Shown: in pieces, positions 49,583 to 58,299 of the stretch
Position numbering within the stretch: the stretch's first letter is position 1
Layout: each line of letters starts with the position of its first letter
Assembly (NCBI GenBank): GCA_900314685.1
Contig: OMWE01000008.1
Location: 21,427 to 85,426, forward strand
Reading direction: 5' to 3'
DNA from: an uncultured Actinomycetes bacterium
GTDB taxonomy: Bacteria; Actinomycetota; Coriobacteriia; Coriobacteriales; Atopobiaceae
DNA: 64,000 nucleotides
Made by a program: the position numbers and the translations under genes
Notes under the pieces: generated by a model
What the model saw: the letters and a program-made list of their open reading frames with translations, nothing else
The model's database searches: none
Told to the model about the DNA's origin: nothing

Positions 49583-52500
49583 ATGCACGATACCGAAGAA
49601 ACGCCCCTGACACCCGCGGACGCAGGGTCGGCGGATATGAAGACACCCGCGGAGCTCGACACCTCCCGGCTGACCGGCCACCCCATGGCCCCGAACCGCG
49701 ACGGCGAGGACATCAACGCCGGCATCAGCCCCGCCCGCAACCACGGCACGGAGCCGATCACCGTCTTCGACGAGCCCACGTGGGCGCCGAGCCCGGAGGA
49801 GTCCGACCACCCCGAACTCTGGGAGATGCCCTACCTCTGGCGGCCGGACACCCCGCACCGCCCCGAGCCGGAACCGGGCATCGACCCCGAGCAGGTGGAG
49901 GCCAATGCCGAGACGCCCTTCCCGCCCGCGGCCGAGGCCGCGCCCGACGGCGCCAAGCTCCGCCTGGCCCAGCGCATGACCGACCGCATCGGCCACGCAG
50001 TCCGCACGACCGACCCCGAGTACTGGGGCTTCTACAGCTGGGTCACGGACGACATGAAACGGGTCGTCCGCCACATGAAGGTCCGCGTGCCGATGACCCT
50101 GCCGGCCCTCGCCCGCGCCTGCCGCATGACCGAGGACGAGGTCAAGCCCATCATCGACCACATGGCGCAGGCGGGCCTCGTGGAGTACAACTGGGAGAAC
50201 GACCGCCACGAGAAGCAGTGGGTCCTGCCCGTGCAGCTGCCCGGCATGGGCGAGTTCTACGCCATGAACCAGCATATGGAGCAGGAGCACCCGGAGATGG
50301 CGACGTACTTCGAGCGCGTCGCCGTGGTCGGCCCGGCCATGGTCGCCCCGATGGTCCCGCCCGGAGGCGCCGGCTTGGGCATGCACGTGATCCCCGTCGA
50401 GAGCGCCATCTCCACCGAGACCACGTCCGTGGACGTGGAGCACATCTCCCACTGGCTCCGTAAGTACGACAAGTTCGCCTCCTCCACCTGCAGCTGCCGC
50501 ATGTCCGAGACCATCCGCGGCCTCAACGCGGGCGCCGACCCCGAGGGCTGGTGCATCGGCGTGGGCGACATGGCCGACTACGAGGTCCAGACCGGCAAGG
50601 GCCGCTACATCTCCTACGACGAGGCCATGGCGATCATCCGGCACGCCGAGGAGCTGGGCTTCATGCACCAGATCACCAACATCGACGGCGAGAACAAGAT
50701 CTTTGCCATCTGCAACTGCGACAAGTCCGTCTGCTACGGCCTGCGCACCAGCCAGCTCTTCAACACGCCCAACTTCAGCCGCTCGGCCTACATCGCCAAG
50801 GTGGACCCCGACAAGTGCGTCGCCTGCGGCCAGTGCGTGGAGAACTGCCCCGCCGGCGCCGTCAAGCTGGGCCAGCGCCTCTGCACCAAGCACGGTGAGG
50901 TCACCTACCCCCAGCACGAGCTGCCCGACGAGACCGAGTGGGGCCCCGACAAGTGGGACTTCGACTACCGCGAGCACAACCGCATCGAGACCTACGACTC
51001 GGGCACCGCACCCTGCAAGGTCGCCTGCCCCGCCCACATCGCGATCGAGGGCTACCTGGACCTGGCCAAGCGAGGTAAATACACCGAGGCCCTGGCGCTG
51101 ATCAAGAAGGAGAACCCCTTCCCCGCCGTGTGCGGACGCGTGTGCAACCACCTCTGCGAGGACGCCTGCACCCGCGGCACGCTGGACGACCCCGTCTCGA
51201 TCGAGGCGGTCAAGCGCTTCCTGGCCGACCGCGACCTGGACGCCGAGACCCGCTACGTGCCGCCCGTCCGCCAGCCCTCCCTGCGCGGCCCCTACACCGA
51301 GAAGGTCGCGATCGTGGGCGCCGGCCCCGCGGGCCTCTCCTGCGCCTACTACCTGGCCGAGATGGGCTACACGCCCACGGTCTTTGAGCGGCGCCTGCTG
51401 CCCGGCGGCATGATGACCTACGGCATCCCCTCCTACAAGCTGGAGAAGGACGTCGTGGCCGCCGAGATCGACGTGCTGCGGGCCCTCGGCGTGGAGATCC
51501 GCTGCGGCGTCGAGGTCGGGGTCGACGTGAGCCTGGACGACCTGCGCAAGCAGGGCTACAAGGCCTTTTACCTGGCCATCGGTGCGCAGCGGAGCCGCCT
51601 GGCCGGCATCCCCGGCGAGGAGGGCGAGGGGGTCACGACGGCCGTCGACTTCCTGGCCGAGGTGCTCGAGGACGAGAGCATCCGCCTGCCCGGTCGCACC
51701 GTGGTCGTCGGCGGCGGCAACGTGGCCATCGACGCTGCCCGCGGCGCCATCCGCTGCGACTCCAGCGAGGTCTCCATGTGGTGCCTGGAGGGTGCAGGCG
51801 AGATGCCCGCCACACCCGAGGAGGTCCGCGAGGCGCGCGAGGACGGCGTGGCCGTCCACAACGGCTGGGGCCCCGCCTCCGTGGAGCGCGCGGCAGACGG
51901 CAGCCTGCGCGGCATCACCTTCAAGCGGTGCACGCGTGTCTTCGACGAAGAGGGACGTTTCTCCCCTGCCTACGACGAGACGGAGACGCAGTTCGTCGAG
52001 GCAGACCACGTGATCATGAGCATCGGCCAGGCCATCGACTGGGGCACGCTGCTCGACGGCACCGCGGTGGAGCTCGGCCGCGGCGGACGTGCGCAGGCCG
52101 ACGCCCGGACCTACCAGACGGCGGAGCCCGACATCTTCGTCGGCGGCGACGACTACACGGGCCCCAAGTTCGTGATCGACGCCATCGCCGCCGGCCACGA
52201 GGCCGCCATCTCCATCCACCGCTACGTGCAGCCGGGCAACTCGCTCACGCGCGGCCGCAACCAGCGCCGCTACGTGTCGCTGGACAAGGACGACATCGTG
52301 CTCGACACCTACGACGGCGCGCCGCGGCAGCGCCAGGGCATCGACCCCAACTTCGACATCCACCGCACCCTGCGCGACTGGCACCTGGGCCTCACGCCCG
52401 AGCAGGTCAAGACCGAGTGCCAGCGCTGCCTGCGCTGCGGCGCCTCGGTCGTCGACCCACACCAGTGCGTGGGCTGCGGCCTCTGCACCACCAAGTGCGA

Positions 52501-52639
52501 GTTCGACGCCATCCACCTCACGCGCGAGATCCCCGAGGCCTCGGTCATGATGAAGAACGAGGACAAGCTCAAGGGCATCCTCCCCTACGCCCTCAAGCGC
52601 GAGGTCAAGATCCTCAAGAAGAAGCACGCCAAGAAGTAA
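49583..52639 (+). CDS. Large fused Fe-S / GltD-type NAD(P) oxidoreductase
   Basis: 1018 residues. The N-terminal 400 residues include a winged-helix-like part (MTLPALARACRMTEDEVKPI) and a Cys-containing region (SSTCSCRMSETI, ICNCDKSVCYGL). Then come a ferredoxin motif CVACGQCVENCP (near 411), a GltD-type Fe-S domain (CKVACPAHIAIEG near 477; CGRVCNHLCEDAC), an FAD site GAGPAGLSCAYYLAE (near 579), an NAD(P) site VGGGNVAIDAARGA (near 710) and a C-terminal second cluster region (CQRCLRCG; CVGCGLCTTKCEFDAIHL). AGGAGAG precedes the ATG. It probably moves electrons between NAD(P)H and an unknown acceptor. Confidence 0.9.
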   Translation: MHDTEETPLTPADAGSADMKTPAELDTSRLTGHPMAPNRDGEDINAGISPARNHGTEPITVFDEPTWAPSPEESDHPELWEMPYLWRPDTPHRPEPEPGIDPEQVEANAETPFPPAAEAAPDGAKLRLAQRMTDRIGHAVRTTDPEYWGFYSWVTDDMKRVVRHMKVRVPMTLPALARACRMTEDEVKPIIDHMAQAGLVEYNWENDRHEKQWVLPVQLPGMGEFYAMNQHMEQEHPEMATYFERVAVVGPAMVAPMVPPGGAGLGMHVIPVESAISTETTSVDVEHISHWLRKYDKFASSTCSCRMSETIRGLNAGADPEGWCIGVGDMADYEVQTGKGRYISYDEAMAIIRHAEELGFMHQITNIDGENKIFAICNCDKSVCYGLRTSQLFNTPNFSRSAYIAKVDPDKCVACGQCVENCPAGAVKLGQRLCTKHGEVTYPQHELPDETEWGPDKWDFDYREHNRIETYDSGTAPCKVACPAHIAIEGYLDLAKRGKYTEALALIKKENPFPAVCGRVCNHLCEDACTRGTLDDPVSIEAVKRFLADRDLDAETRYVPPVRQPSLRGPYTEKVAIVGAGPAGLSCAYYLAEMGYTPTVFERRLLPGGMMTYGIPSYKLEKDVVAAEIDVLRALGVEIRCGVEVGVDVSLDDLRKQGYKAFYLAIGAQRSRLAGIPGEEGEGVTTAVDFLAEVLEDESIRLPGRTVVVGGGNVAIDAARGAIRCDSSEVSMWCLEGAGEMPATPEEVREAREDGVAVHNGWGPASVERAADGSLRGITFKRCTRVFDEEGRFSPAYDETETQFVEADHVIMSIGQAIDWGTLLDGTAVELGRGGRAQADARTYQTAEPDIFVGGDDYTGPKFVIDAIAAGHEAAISIHRYVQPGNSLTRGRNQRRYVSLDKDDIVLDTYDGAPRQRQGIDPNFDIHRTLRDWHLGLTPEQVKTECQRCLRCGASVVDPHQCVGCGLCTTKCEFDAIHLTREIPEASVMMKNEDKLKGILPYALKREVKILKKKHAKK

Positions 52640-52731
52640 GCTTCGCGCGCAGCCCGGTCGCACGTCGCGCGTCTCGGGCTGCGCGTCGGGCCTCGTCCCC
52701 GGCACGATCGGACACGAGAGCGGCAAGACAT

Positions 52732-52777
52732 GCGAGCGCCCGTCACCGACGAAGTGACGGGCGCTCGCGTTTGTCTT
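52732..52777. terminator. Bidirectional rho-independent terminator
   Basis: GCGAGCGCCCGTCAC pairs perfectly with GTGACGGGCGCTCGC over CGACGAA, followed by GTTTGTCTT; AAGACA precedes the stem on the other side. It lies between the convergent oxidoreductase and coiled-coil-protein genes. Confidence 0.9.
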
Positions 52778-52847
52778 GTGTGAGGTTCTTATACGAGCCG
52801 CGTGTCGGCCGCTAGTCAGACGGTCCGCCGCTAGGGGCAGCCGGCCG

Positions 52848-53966
52848 CTAGATGGACGCCATCTGGGAGCTCACGCCGGCGTACCAGTACTGCCAGTTGG
52901 GCGGGCAGTACTTCTTGGCGGCCCAGACGGACACCGTGTAGCCGTAACCGGACGCCAGACCCGCGACATGCGCGTTGATGGCCTCGTCCCAGCTGCCCCA
53001 GGAGGAGTTGCCCCAACCCCAGGCGTTGTAGGGGCGGAAGCAGATGGCGCCCTTGCTGGACTCGATGGTGGCGATGGCCGGCGAGAAGCGCGGGTCGACG
53101 CCGTAGCGCAGCGCCGCCTCGGCGAAGGTGCGGCCGTGGCCCGCCATCGGGGAGCCGGCCAGGTAGGCATCGATGCGCGCCGCCCACTGGTCGACCTCGG
53201 TCTCGTTGGTGACCTCCTGGATGTCCGCCTTCTTGTTTTCCTCTTTGGAGGGCTCCTCGGCGGGCACGACGACCTCGGTCGTGTTGCCCGACTCGGTGGT
53301 GTAGGTCTTCTTCTCCTCGGCGGCCTTCTTGGCCTCCTCGAGCGCCTGGGCAGCGGCCGCCGCCTCGGCCTGGGCCTGGGCCTCCGCGGCCGCCTCGGCA
53401 TCGGCACGGGCTGCGTTGGCCTGGTCGAGCGCGTCCTGCGCCTCCTGCTCCTTGGCCTCCGCCTCGGCCTTCTCGTCGGCGAGCTCCTCGCGGGTGCTCT
53501 CGAGCTCCTCCTCCATATCGAGGAGCTTATTGACCTCGTCGTTGTTGTGGGACGTGACGGCGTTGAGGTACTGCATGGTGGAGACGAGCTGGTTGAAGTC
53601 CTCGGAGGAGAGGATCAGGTCCACCAGGCTCGTGCCCGACTGGGACATCTTGTAGAGGGCGACCATGGAATCCGCCGCCTGCTGGCGCTGCCCGGGCAGC
53701 TCGGCCTCGATCTCGTCGATGCGGTCCTGGTTGTCCGAGATGCGCTGGTTGACGTCGGCGAGGTCGGACTTGGCGTCGTCGTATGCCTGCGACGCCTCTT
53801 TCACGCGCTGCGCCGTCTCGGCCAGGCGGTCGGAGACCTCGTCGGCGTGGGCCACGGTAGCCGTAGCCATGCCAAACGCGCCGCTCAACAGCACAGATGC
53901 CAGCACGGCAGACGCGACGCCGCGAAGGGCGCGCTTTGTCACGGTCATTCTGGGAGTTTCTTGCAC
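52848..53966 (-). CDS. Secreted coiled-coil cell-wall protein with C-terminal lysozyme-like domain
   Basis: 372 residues. Signal peptide (GVASAVLASVLLSGAFGMAT, cleavage near AHA-DE), long coiled coil (about 43-215) like the N-domains of PcsB/Cse-type hydrolase regulators, a Thr/Glu-rich linker and a C-terminal domain (AEAALRYGVDPRFSPAIATI with a candidate Glu in IESSKG; AWGWGNSSWGSWDEAI) resembling glucosaminidase/lysozyme folds. GTG at 53966 is chosen because GGAAAGG is well placed; an ATG at 53948 is poorly served. Likely role: peptidoglycan remodelling outside the membrane. Confidence 0.85.
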   Translation of the reverse strand: MQETPRMTVTKRALRGVASAVLASVLLSGAFGMATATVAHADEVSDRLAETAQRVKEASQAYDDAKSDLADVNQRISDNQDRIDEIEAELPGQRQQAADSMVALYKMSQSGTSLVDLILSSEDFNQLVSTMQYLNAVTSHNNDEVNKLLDMEEELESTREELADEKAEAEAKEQEAQDALDQANAARADAEAAAEAQAQAEAAAAAQALEEAKKAAEEKKTYTTESGNTTEVVVPAEEPSKEENKKADIQEVTNETEVDQWAARIDAYLAGSPMAGHGRTFAEAALRYGVDPRFSPAIATIESSKGAICFRPYNAWGWGNSSWGSWDEAINAHVAGLASGYGYTVSVWAAKKYCPPNWQYWYAGVSSQMASI

Positions 53967-54252
53967 GTTTGGGCCTTTCCGTAGCCGACAGATACACGTC
54001 TAACCCCACACGCCTAACCCTCAAGTACACCTTGAGCATAGGCGGGGCATAACATTGTCTATTTTACCGTAGACATTTGCCGCTGTGGACACCTGCGGAG
54101 CGATTACAAGAAGAAGGCATAAAGCCTGATAAAGGAGGGCGTCGTCGTGCATCAGCCGGGCCTTCGCATGCACCGGCGGGCCCCTGCATGCGCGTGCGCG
54201 GCTCGCTCGGGCACACCGCGACGGGTCGACGGGTGCAGGACTATTGCATACA

Positions 54253-54281
54253 AAAAGGGACTCCCTCGCGGGAGCCCCTCT
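54253..54281 (-). terminator. Rho-independent terminator of cspA
   Basis: On the minus strand AGGGGCTCCC, loop GCGA and GGGAGTCCC are followed by TTTTTG, 25 bp after the cspA stop. Confidence 0.92.
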
Positions 54282-54305
54282 CATCAGTCCTCTGCAAGAA
54301 TGAGC

Positions 54306-54509
54306 TTAGATCTTGCGGACGTTGGAAGCCTGCAGCTTGCCGTTCTGACCAGTGGTGATGTCGAACTCGACGGCCTGGCCCTCGTCCAGGGTCTTGAAGC
54401 CCTCCATCTGGATCTCGCTGTAGTGAACGAACAGGTCGTCGCCGTCCTCGCGAGAGATGAAGCCGTAGCCCTTGTCGGGGTTGAACCACTTAACAGTACC
54501 TTGAGCCAT
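54306..54509 (-). CDS. cspA: Cold-shock protein (CspA family)
   Basis: 67-residue OB-fold RNA chaperone, the usual family length. RNP1 is KGYGFISRE and RNP2 LFVHYSEI; it begins [23 protein letters not shown] precedes the ATG at 54509. Family members melt mRNA structure during cold shock or general growth. It sits alone between two cell-wall protein genes with its own terminator. Confidence 0.97.
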   Translation of the reverse strand: MAQGTVKWFNPDKGYGFISREDGDDLFVHYSEIQMEGFKTLDEGQAVEFDITTGQNGKLQASNVRKI

Positions 54510-54526
54510 GACGTGCCTTTCCTTCG

Positions 54527-54544
54527 TGTGCCCTCGCGGGCACA
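54527..54544 (-). promoter_or_regulatory. Leader hairpin directly upstream of the cspA ribosome binding site
   Basis: TGTGCCC pairs with GGGCACA over four bases and ends 10-12 bases before the AAAGG site. It could influence cspA translation; leader-structure control is known for other cold-shock genes, but here it is inferred from position. Confidence 0.5.
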
Positions 54545-54731
54545 AACACTGCGCTTGCGCGCTTATTACTTTGCCGCTCGACCTATTCGCGCGACACGAG
54601 GGATATACTACCCCAATTCCCAGACCATCTCACCGACAAACCGTTCACGGGTAAAATAGCGCGTTTATCGGAAGGCAGGGAATAACCGCCAGTACGCATA
54701 CTTCGGCCCGCGCATGCATATGGCAGGTGAT

Positions 54732-54756
54732 GTGACAGTCCCCCGTCACCTGTCAC
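54732..54756. repeat. GTGACAGG-type palindrome
   Basis: 25 bp, GTGACAGTCCCCCGTCACC then TGTCAC, 7 bp downstream of the coiled-coil NlpC-like protein's stop. Confidence 0.9.
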
Positions 54757-54763
54757 ATCCTCG

Positions 54764-56107
54764 CTACGAGAGCACGCGGCCGCCGAGCCAGCCCCAGCGC
54801 GGGGTGACGGTGGTGCTGTAGAAGCTGATCCAGCTGTCGACACTGCTCGTACGGATGTAACCGATGTTGTCCATGATCATGCCGCCGCCGATGTAGATGC
54901 CGATGTGGCCGTAGATGCGGCCCGCCGCCGTGTGGCTGTGCGTCGAGACGGCGACGATCATGCCCACCTTGAGGTCGTTGCGGTTGGAGCTCGTGCACCA
55001 GGACGAGTACATGTCGCAGGCGTCGCCGCCGTAGTACCCGTACCCCGCCTTGGAGAAGACGAGCGACACCCACATCGCGCACAGGCCGCCGCCCGGCGAC
55101 GGTGTGCTCTTGCAGGCTGCCACGATCGCCGCCTGGGAGCCGGTGGTCGCATTTCTTTGCTCTGAACCCCCGCCCGAGTTGTTGCCACCGTTATTACCGC
55201 CGGAGTTGTTGTTCTCTTGGGCTTTGCGACGCGCCGCCTCGGCCGCCGCGGCCTTCTGCTCCTCCAGACGGGCGTTGTTGTACTCCACGAGCTCCTGGTC
55301 GCGCTCCGCCATGAGCTGCGAGACTTCGGCTGACAGGCCCGAGAGCGTCTCGTTGACCTCGTCCTTCTTGGCATCCATGTCGGCCAGCTGCTGCTTTTGG
55401 GTCTCGTTGAGTTGCTCGAGCTGGTCCTGTTGCTCCTCAAGCGCGGCCTTTTGCTGCTCCTGCACGGCCTTTTGCTGGTCGAGCTCCTCCTTGGCCTTCT
55501 TGACCTCGGCGATCATGTCCGCGTCGGCCTCGGAGATCTTGTCGAGGTAGTAGATGTTGGAGCTGAGTTCCTCAAAGGAGGTCGAGCTCAGCAGGACGTC
55601 GAGGAAATTGCTGCCGCCGGCCTTGTACGCTGTCGAGACGCGCTTGGCCAGCGTGTCCTTCTTTGCGTCGAGGTCCTTTTGCTTTTGCTCGATGTCGGCC
55701 TGGGTCTGGTCGATCTGCTCCTGCGCGTCGTCGATCTGGCCCTGGACCGTCTCGATCTGGTTGAGCGTCGCGGCCTGCTCCTTGGCGAGCTCCTGGTACT
55801 CGGCCCCGATCTTGTCGAGCTGGGCCTTGACCTTGTTGTACTCCTCCTGCGCGTCGTCGAGGGCGTCCTGGGCGTTGTCGAGGTCGGTCCTGTCGACCGC
55901 GAAGACGCTCCTGGGCAGCATCGCCTGCCCGGCGGCGGCGCCGGCGAAGGCACCCGTCGCAAGCAACATCCGCAGCGCCGCACGCCGCGTGAGGGCGGTA
56001 TCGATATCGGGTATGAGGGAAGCCGACGCATCGTGCCGGCGAGTTTGTTTCTCTTCCAAGCCTGACCTCCGTTTGAGCTGCGACCGCTTGGCGTATGTAG
56101 GAGCCAT
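54764..56107 (-). CDS. Secreted coiled-coil protein with C-terminal NlpC/P60- or CHAP-like domain
   Basis: 447 residues. A Tat-like signal (LTRRAALRMLLATGAFAGAA) is followed by a long coiled coil (about 62-300; LDNAQDALDDAQEEYNKVKA and Gln/Glu/Lys heptads), an Asn/Gly/Ser linker and a C-terminal domain with Cys in GLCAMWVSLVF and His in GHIGIYIGGG, fitting the Cys-His pair of NlpC/P60 or CHAP peptidases. ATG 56107 has AAGGGAG 7 bases upstream. Expected to cut peptidoglycan peptides; a sister in layout to the protein at 52848, with which it flanks cspA. Confidence 0.87.
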   Translation of the reverse strand: MAPTYAKRSQLKRRSGLEEKQTRRHDASASLIPDIDTALTRRAALRMLLATGAFAGAAAGQAMLPRSVFAVDRTDLDNAQDALDDAQEEYNKVKAQLDKIGAEYQELAKEQAATLNQIETVQGQIDDAQEQIDQTQADIEQKQKDLDAKKDTLAKRVSTAYKAGGSNFLDVLLSSTSFEELSSNIYYLDKISEADADMIAEVKKAKEELDQQKAVQEQQKAALEEQQDQLEQLNETQKQQLADMDAKKDEVNETLSGLSAEVSQLMAERDQELVEYNNARLEEQKAAAAEAARRKAQENNNSGGNNGGNNSGGGSEQRNATTGSQAAIVAACKSTPSPGGGLCAMWVSLVFSKAGYGYYGGDACDMYSSWCTSSNRNDLKVGMIVAVSTHSHTAAGRIYGHIGIYIGGGMIMDNIGYIRTSSVDSWISFYSTTVTPRWGWLGGRVLS

Positions 56108-56233
56108 ACTAGCACTCCCTTGCGCCCTCTCACAGAATTCCACGGATCGGGGCGGGACGGGCGATCAAAGCGGCACAGTCGAACAAAGCGGTACGGTCGA
56201 GCAAAGCAGCGCGGCCAATCAAAGCAAAGCAGA

Positions 56234-58066
56234 TCAGTCCAGCCCGAAAAGGCCCTTGAACCAGCCCACCAGCGAGTCCCACCAGGACTGGCCGCCCTGC
56301 GGCTGCGAGGACGTGTCTGCGGACCCCGCCGACTCATCCGACGTCTGGCTCGCGGAGGCCGTGGTCGTGCTCGCGCCGAACTCCTCCTCGTAGCCGGACC
56401 GGTCGATCTTGTCCTCGTCCGTCTTGGCGGTGGAGGCCTTGCTCGTGTCGACCGTCGTGCTGTAGGCACCGGTCACCGTGACGGTCAGGTCGGAGTCGCC
56501 CTCCACGACCGTCTCGCCGTCGGCGACGATCGTCACGGTCTTGCCGTCGGCGTCCACGACCTTGCCGCCGTCCGCGACGTTGAGCGCGGACACGGTGGAG
56601 TCGGCCGTGACGACCCAGGTCGAGCCGTCCTCCACGTTGACCGTGACCGGCGCCTCGGAGGTGGAGCCCGCGGCGTTCTCCTCGATTGAGGCAGCGCCGG
56701 TCCAGGTGGAGTCATCGAGCAGGTAGAGGTCGACGCTGGAGATCGTGTCGGCCACGATGTCGCCGCTCATCTCCTCGTCGCGCGCCGTGAAGGTGACCGT
56801 CGCGCCGTTGGAGCCTGCGGTGCCCCAGTTGTTGGCGTCGTTGCCGGCGGCGTAGATGAGGTCGGCCGCGCTGGAGTCAAAGTCGAGCGTGGTATTCTGC
56901 ACGAGGACGTCGGCCGTGGTGTTGGTGAGGTAGAACATCGCGCCGGACTGGATCGCGGAGCTCAGCGAGGAGTCCACCACCTGGAAGGTCGCCGCCTCGC
57001 CCGTCGTGGACTCGGCGTCGCCCGAAGTCGACTGATAGATGATCACGCCGTCGGCCACGGGGTCGGAGGCCGTCGCCTGGGTCTGCGTGCTCGTGAGCTG
57101 GGAATCGCTAATCAGGATTGTGTTGAGACCCTCCATGCCCGCGATCTGGCTGCCCGTGGCCGTGCCGGTCGCGTTGGTGACCTCAATGTCGCCCGTCGAG
57201 TAGATGAGCGGCGAGCCCGAGCCGGCCGTCGAGATGGTGGCGCCGTCCACGGAGATGTTGCCGCCGCCGCGGTCGGTCGCGAAGCCCGCGCAGTGGTCGC
57301 CCTGCGTCGTGACGTCGATGTCGCCGCCGACGATCGTGCCGCCGTACGTGGCGTCGAGGCCGCGCGAGTTGCCGGCGGTCGTGTCGATCGTGACGTTGTG
57401 GGCGTAGACCGTGCCGGAGTCGGTCGCGAAGATGCCGTTGGAGCCCTCGCTCGTGGCGCTGAGCGCGGTATCGGAGACGACCGCCTTGGAGCCCTCGCCC
57501 ACCGCGAGCAGGATGGAATTGAGGCCGTAGAAGTTGCAGCTGTCCCCATTGGTGTCGTCGCCCGACTTGGTGAGCGTGCCGTTGGTGATCCGCAGCGTGC
57601 CGCCGTTCTGCGCCAGCGCGGCATTCTGGTCGGCCTCGGTCGCCTCGGCGGTCTCGCCGTCGGAGGTCACTTCTTCCCCGTCTGCGGCGAGGGCGCCGGT
57701 GTAGGTGCCGCTGTAGTCGAAGGTCATCGTGTCGGCCCCGCCGGCGCCGCCGCCCGGCTGGCCGCCCTCGGGCATGCTGGGAGCCGATCCGTCGCCGGGG
57801 GCGCCACCGGGTGCCGCACCGTCGCCGCCCGGCATCGCAGGCGGCGTGCCCTGGGTATCGGCGGCAGCGGACGCTGAGTCGGAGGCATCCGATGCGGTCG
57901 ACGCCGTTGATGCGGTCGATGTGGCCGCGCTCGTCTTCCCCGATGCCGAATCTGCCGCAAAGGCGCTGGTCACCGGACTGACAGAGAGCACGAGCGCGCC
58001 GGTCACCACGGCGATGCCCGCCTTGCGCAGCGGGTCGTGCAGGCGTTCTGCGATGGTCTTTCCCAT
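56234..58066 (-). CDS. Secreted right-handed beta-helix-like surface protein
   Basis: 610 residues with a signal peptide (KAGIAVVTGALVLSVSPVTS, cleavage near AFA-AD). A Ser/Ala/Asp-rich and then Pro/Gly-rich segment follows (TPPAMPGGDGAAPGGAP), then a long repetitive beta-rich region (GGTLRITNGTLTKSGDDTNG; GSNGIFATDSGTVYAHNVTI; GGNISVDGATISTAGSG) typical of parallel beta-helix carbohydrate-binding or adhesin folds. The C-terminus has Thr/Ser-rich sequence and an amphipathic end (WWDSLVGWFKGLFGLD) but no LPXTG. The ATG at 58066 has GAGGGG upstream. Function inferred only as a surface or matrix protein. Confidence 0.83.
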   Translation of the reverse strand: MGKTIAERLHDPLRKAGIAVVTGALVLSVSPVTSAFAADSASGKTSAATSTASTASTASDASDSASAAADTQGTPPAMPGGDGAAPGGAPGDGSAPSMPEGGQPGGGAGGADTMTFDYSGTYTGALAADGEEVTSDGETAEATEADQNAALAQNGGTLRITNGTLTKSGDDTNGDSCNFYGLNSILLAVGEGSKAVVSDTALSATSEGSNGIFATDSGTVYAHNVTIDTTAGNSRGLDATYGGTIVGGDIDVTTQGDHCAGFATDRGGGNISVDGATISTAGSGSPLIYSTGDIEVTNATGTATGSQIAGMEGLNTILISDSQLTSTQTQATASDPVADGVIIYQSTSGDAESTTGEAATFQVVDSSLSSAIQSGAMFYLTNTTADVLVQNTTLDFDSSAADLIYAAGNDANNWGTAGSNGATVTFTARDEEMSGDIVADTISSVDLYLLDDSTWTGAASIEENAAGSTSEAPVTVNVEDGSTWVVTADSTVSALNVADGGKVVDADGKTVTIVADGETVVEGDSDLTVTVTGAYSTTVDTSKASTAKTDEDKIDRSGYEEEFGASTTTASASQTSDESAGSADTSSQPQGGQSWWDSLVGWFKGLFGLD

Positions 58067-58299
58067 GTCTTCCCCTCTCGTCGACACCGTCAGCCGCAAA
58101 CCGTTGCGGCTATGCCGCTTCAGCTGTGCCGCCGCGGCTGTGTATGTGATACCGCACGGAGAAGACATGCATGCGCTCGTCGGCCAGGACCCATCCCACT
58201 CGCGCAACGTTTGAAGCTAGCTGAAAGACGGCCCAAAGGAACCTGAAAACCGAGCTCGGACAGCCACCTTGCACCGGCGACTGCAACCCGGCAGCCACC

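Noticed and set aside
49502..52726. A 1074-codon minus-strand open frame opposite the GltD-type oxidoreductase
   Set aside because: Antisense shadow rich in Val, His, Gly and Asp; the plus strand has conserved Fe-S and nucleotide motifs.
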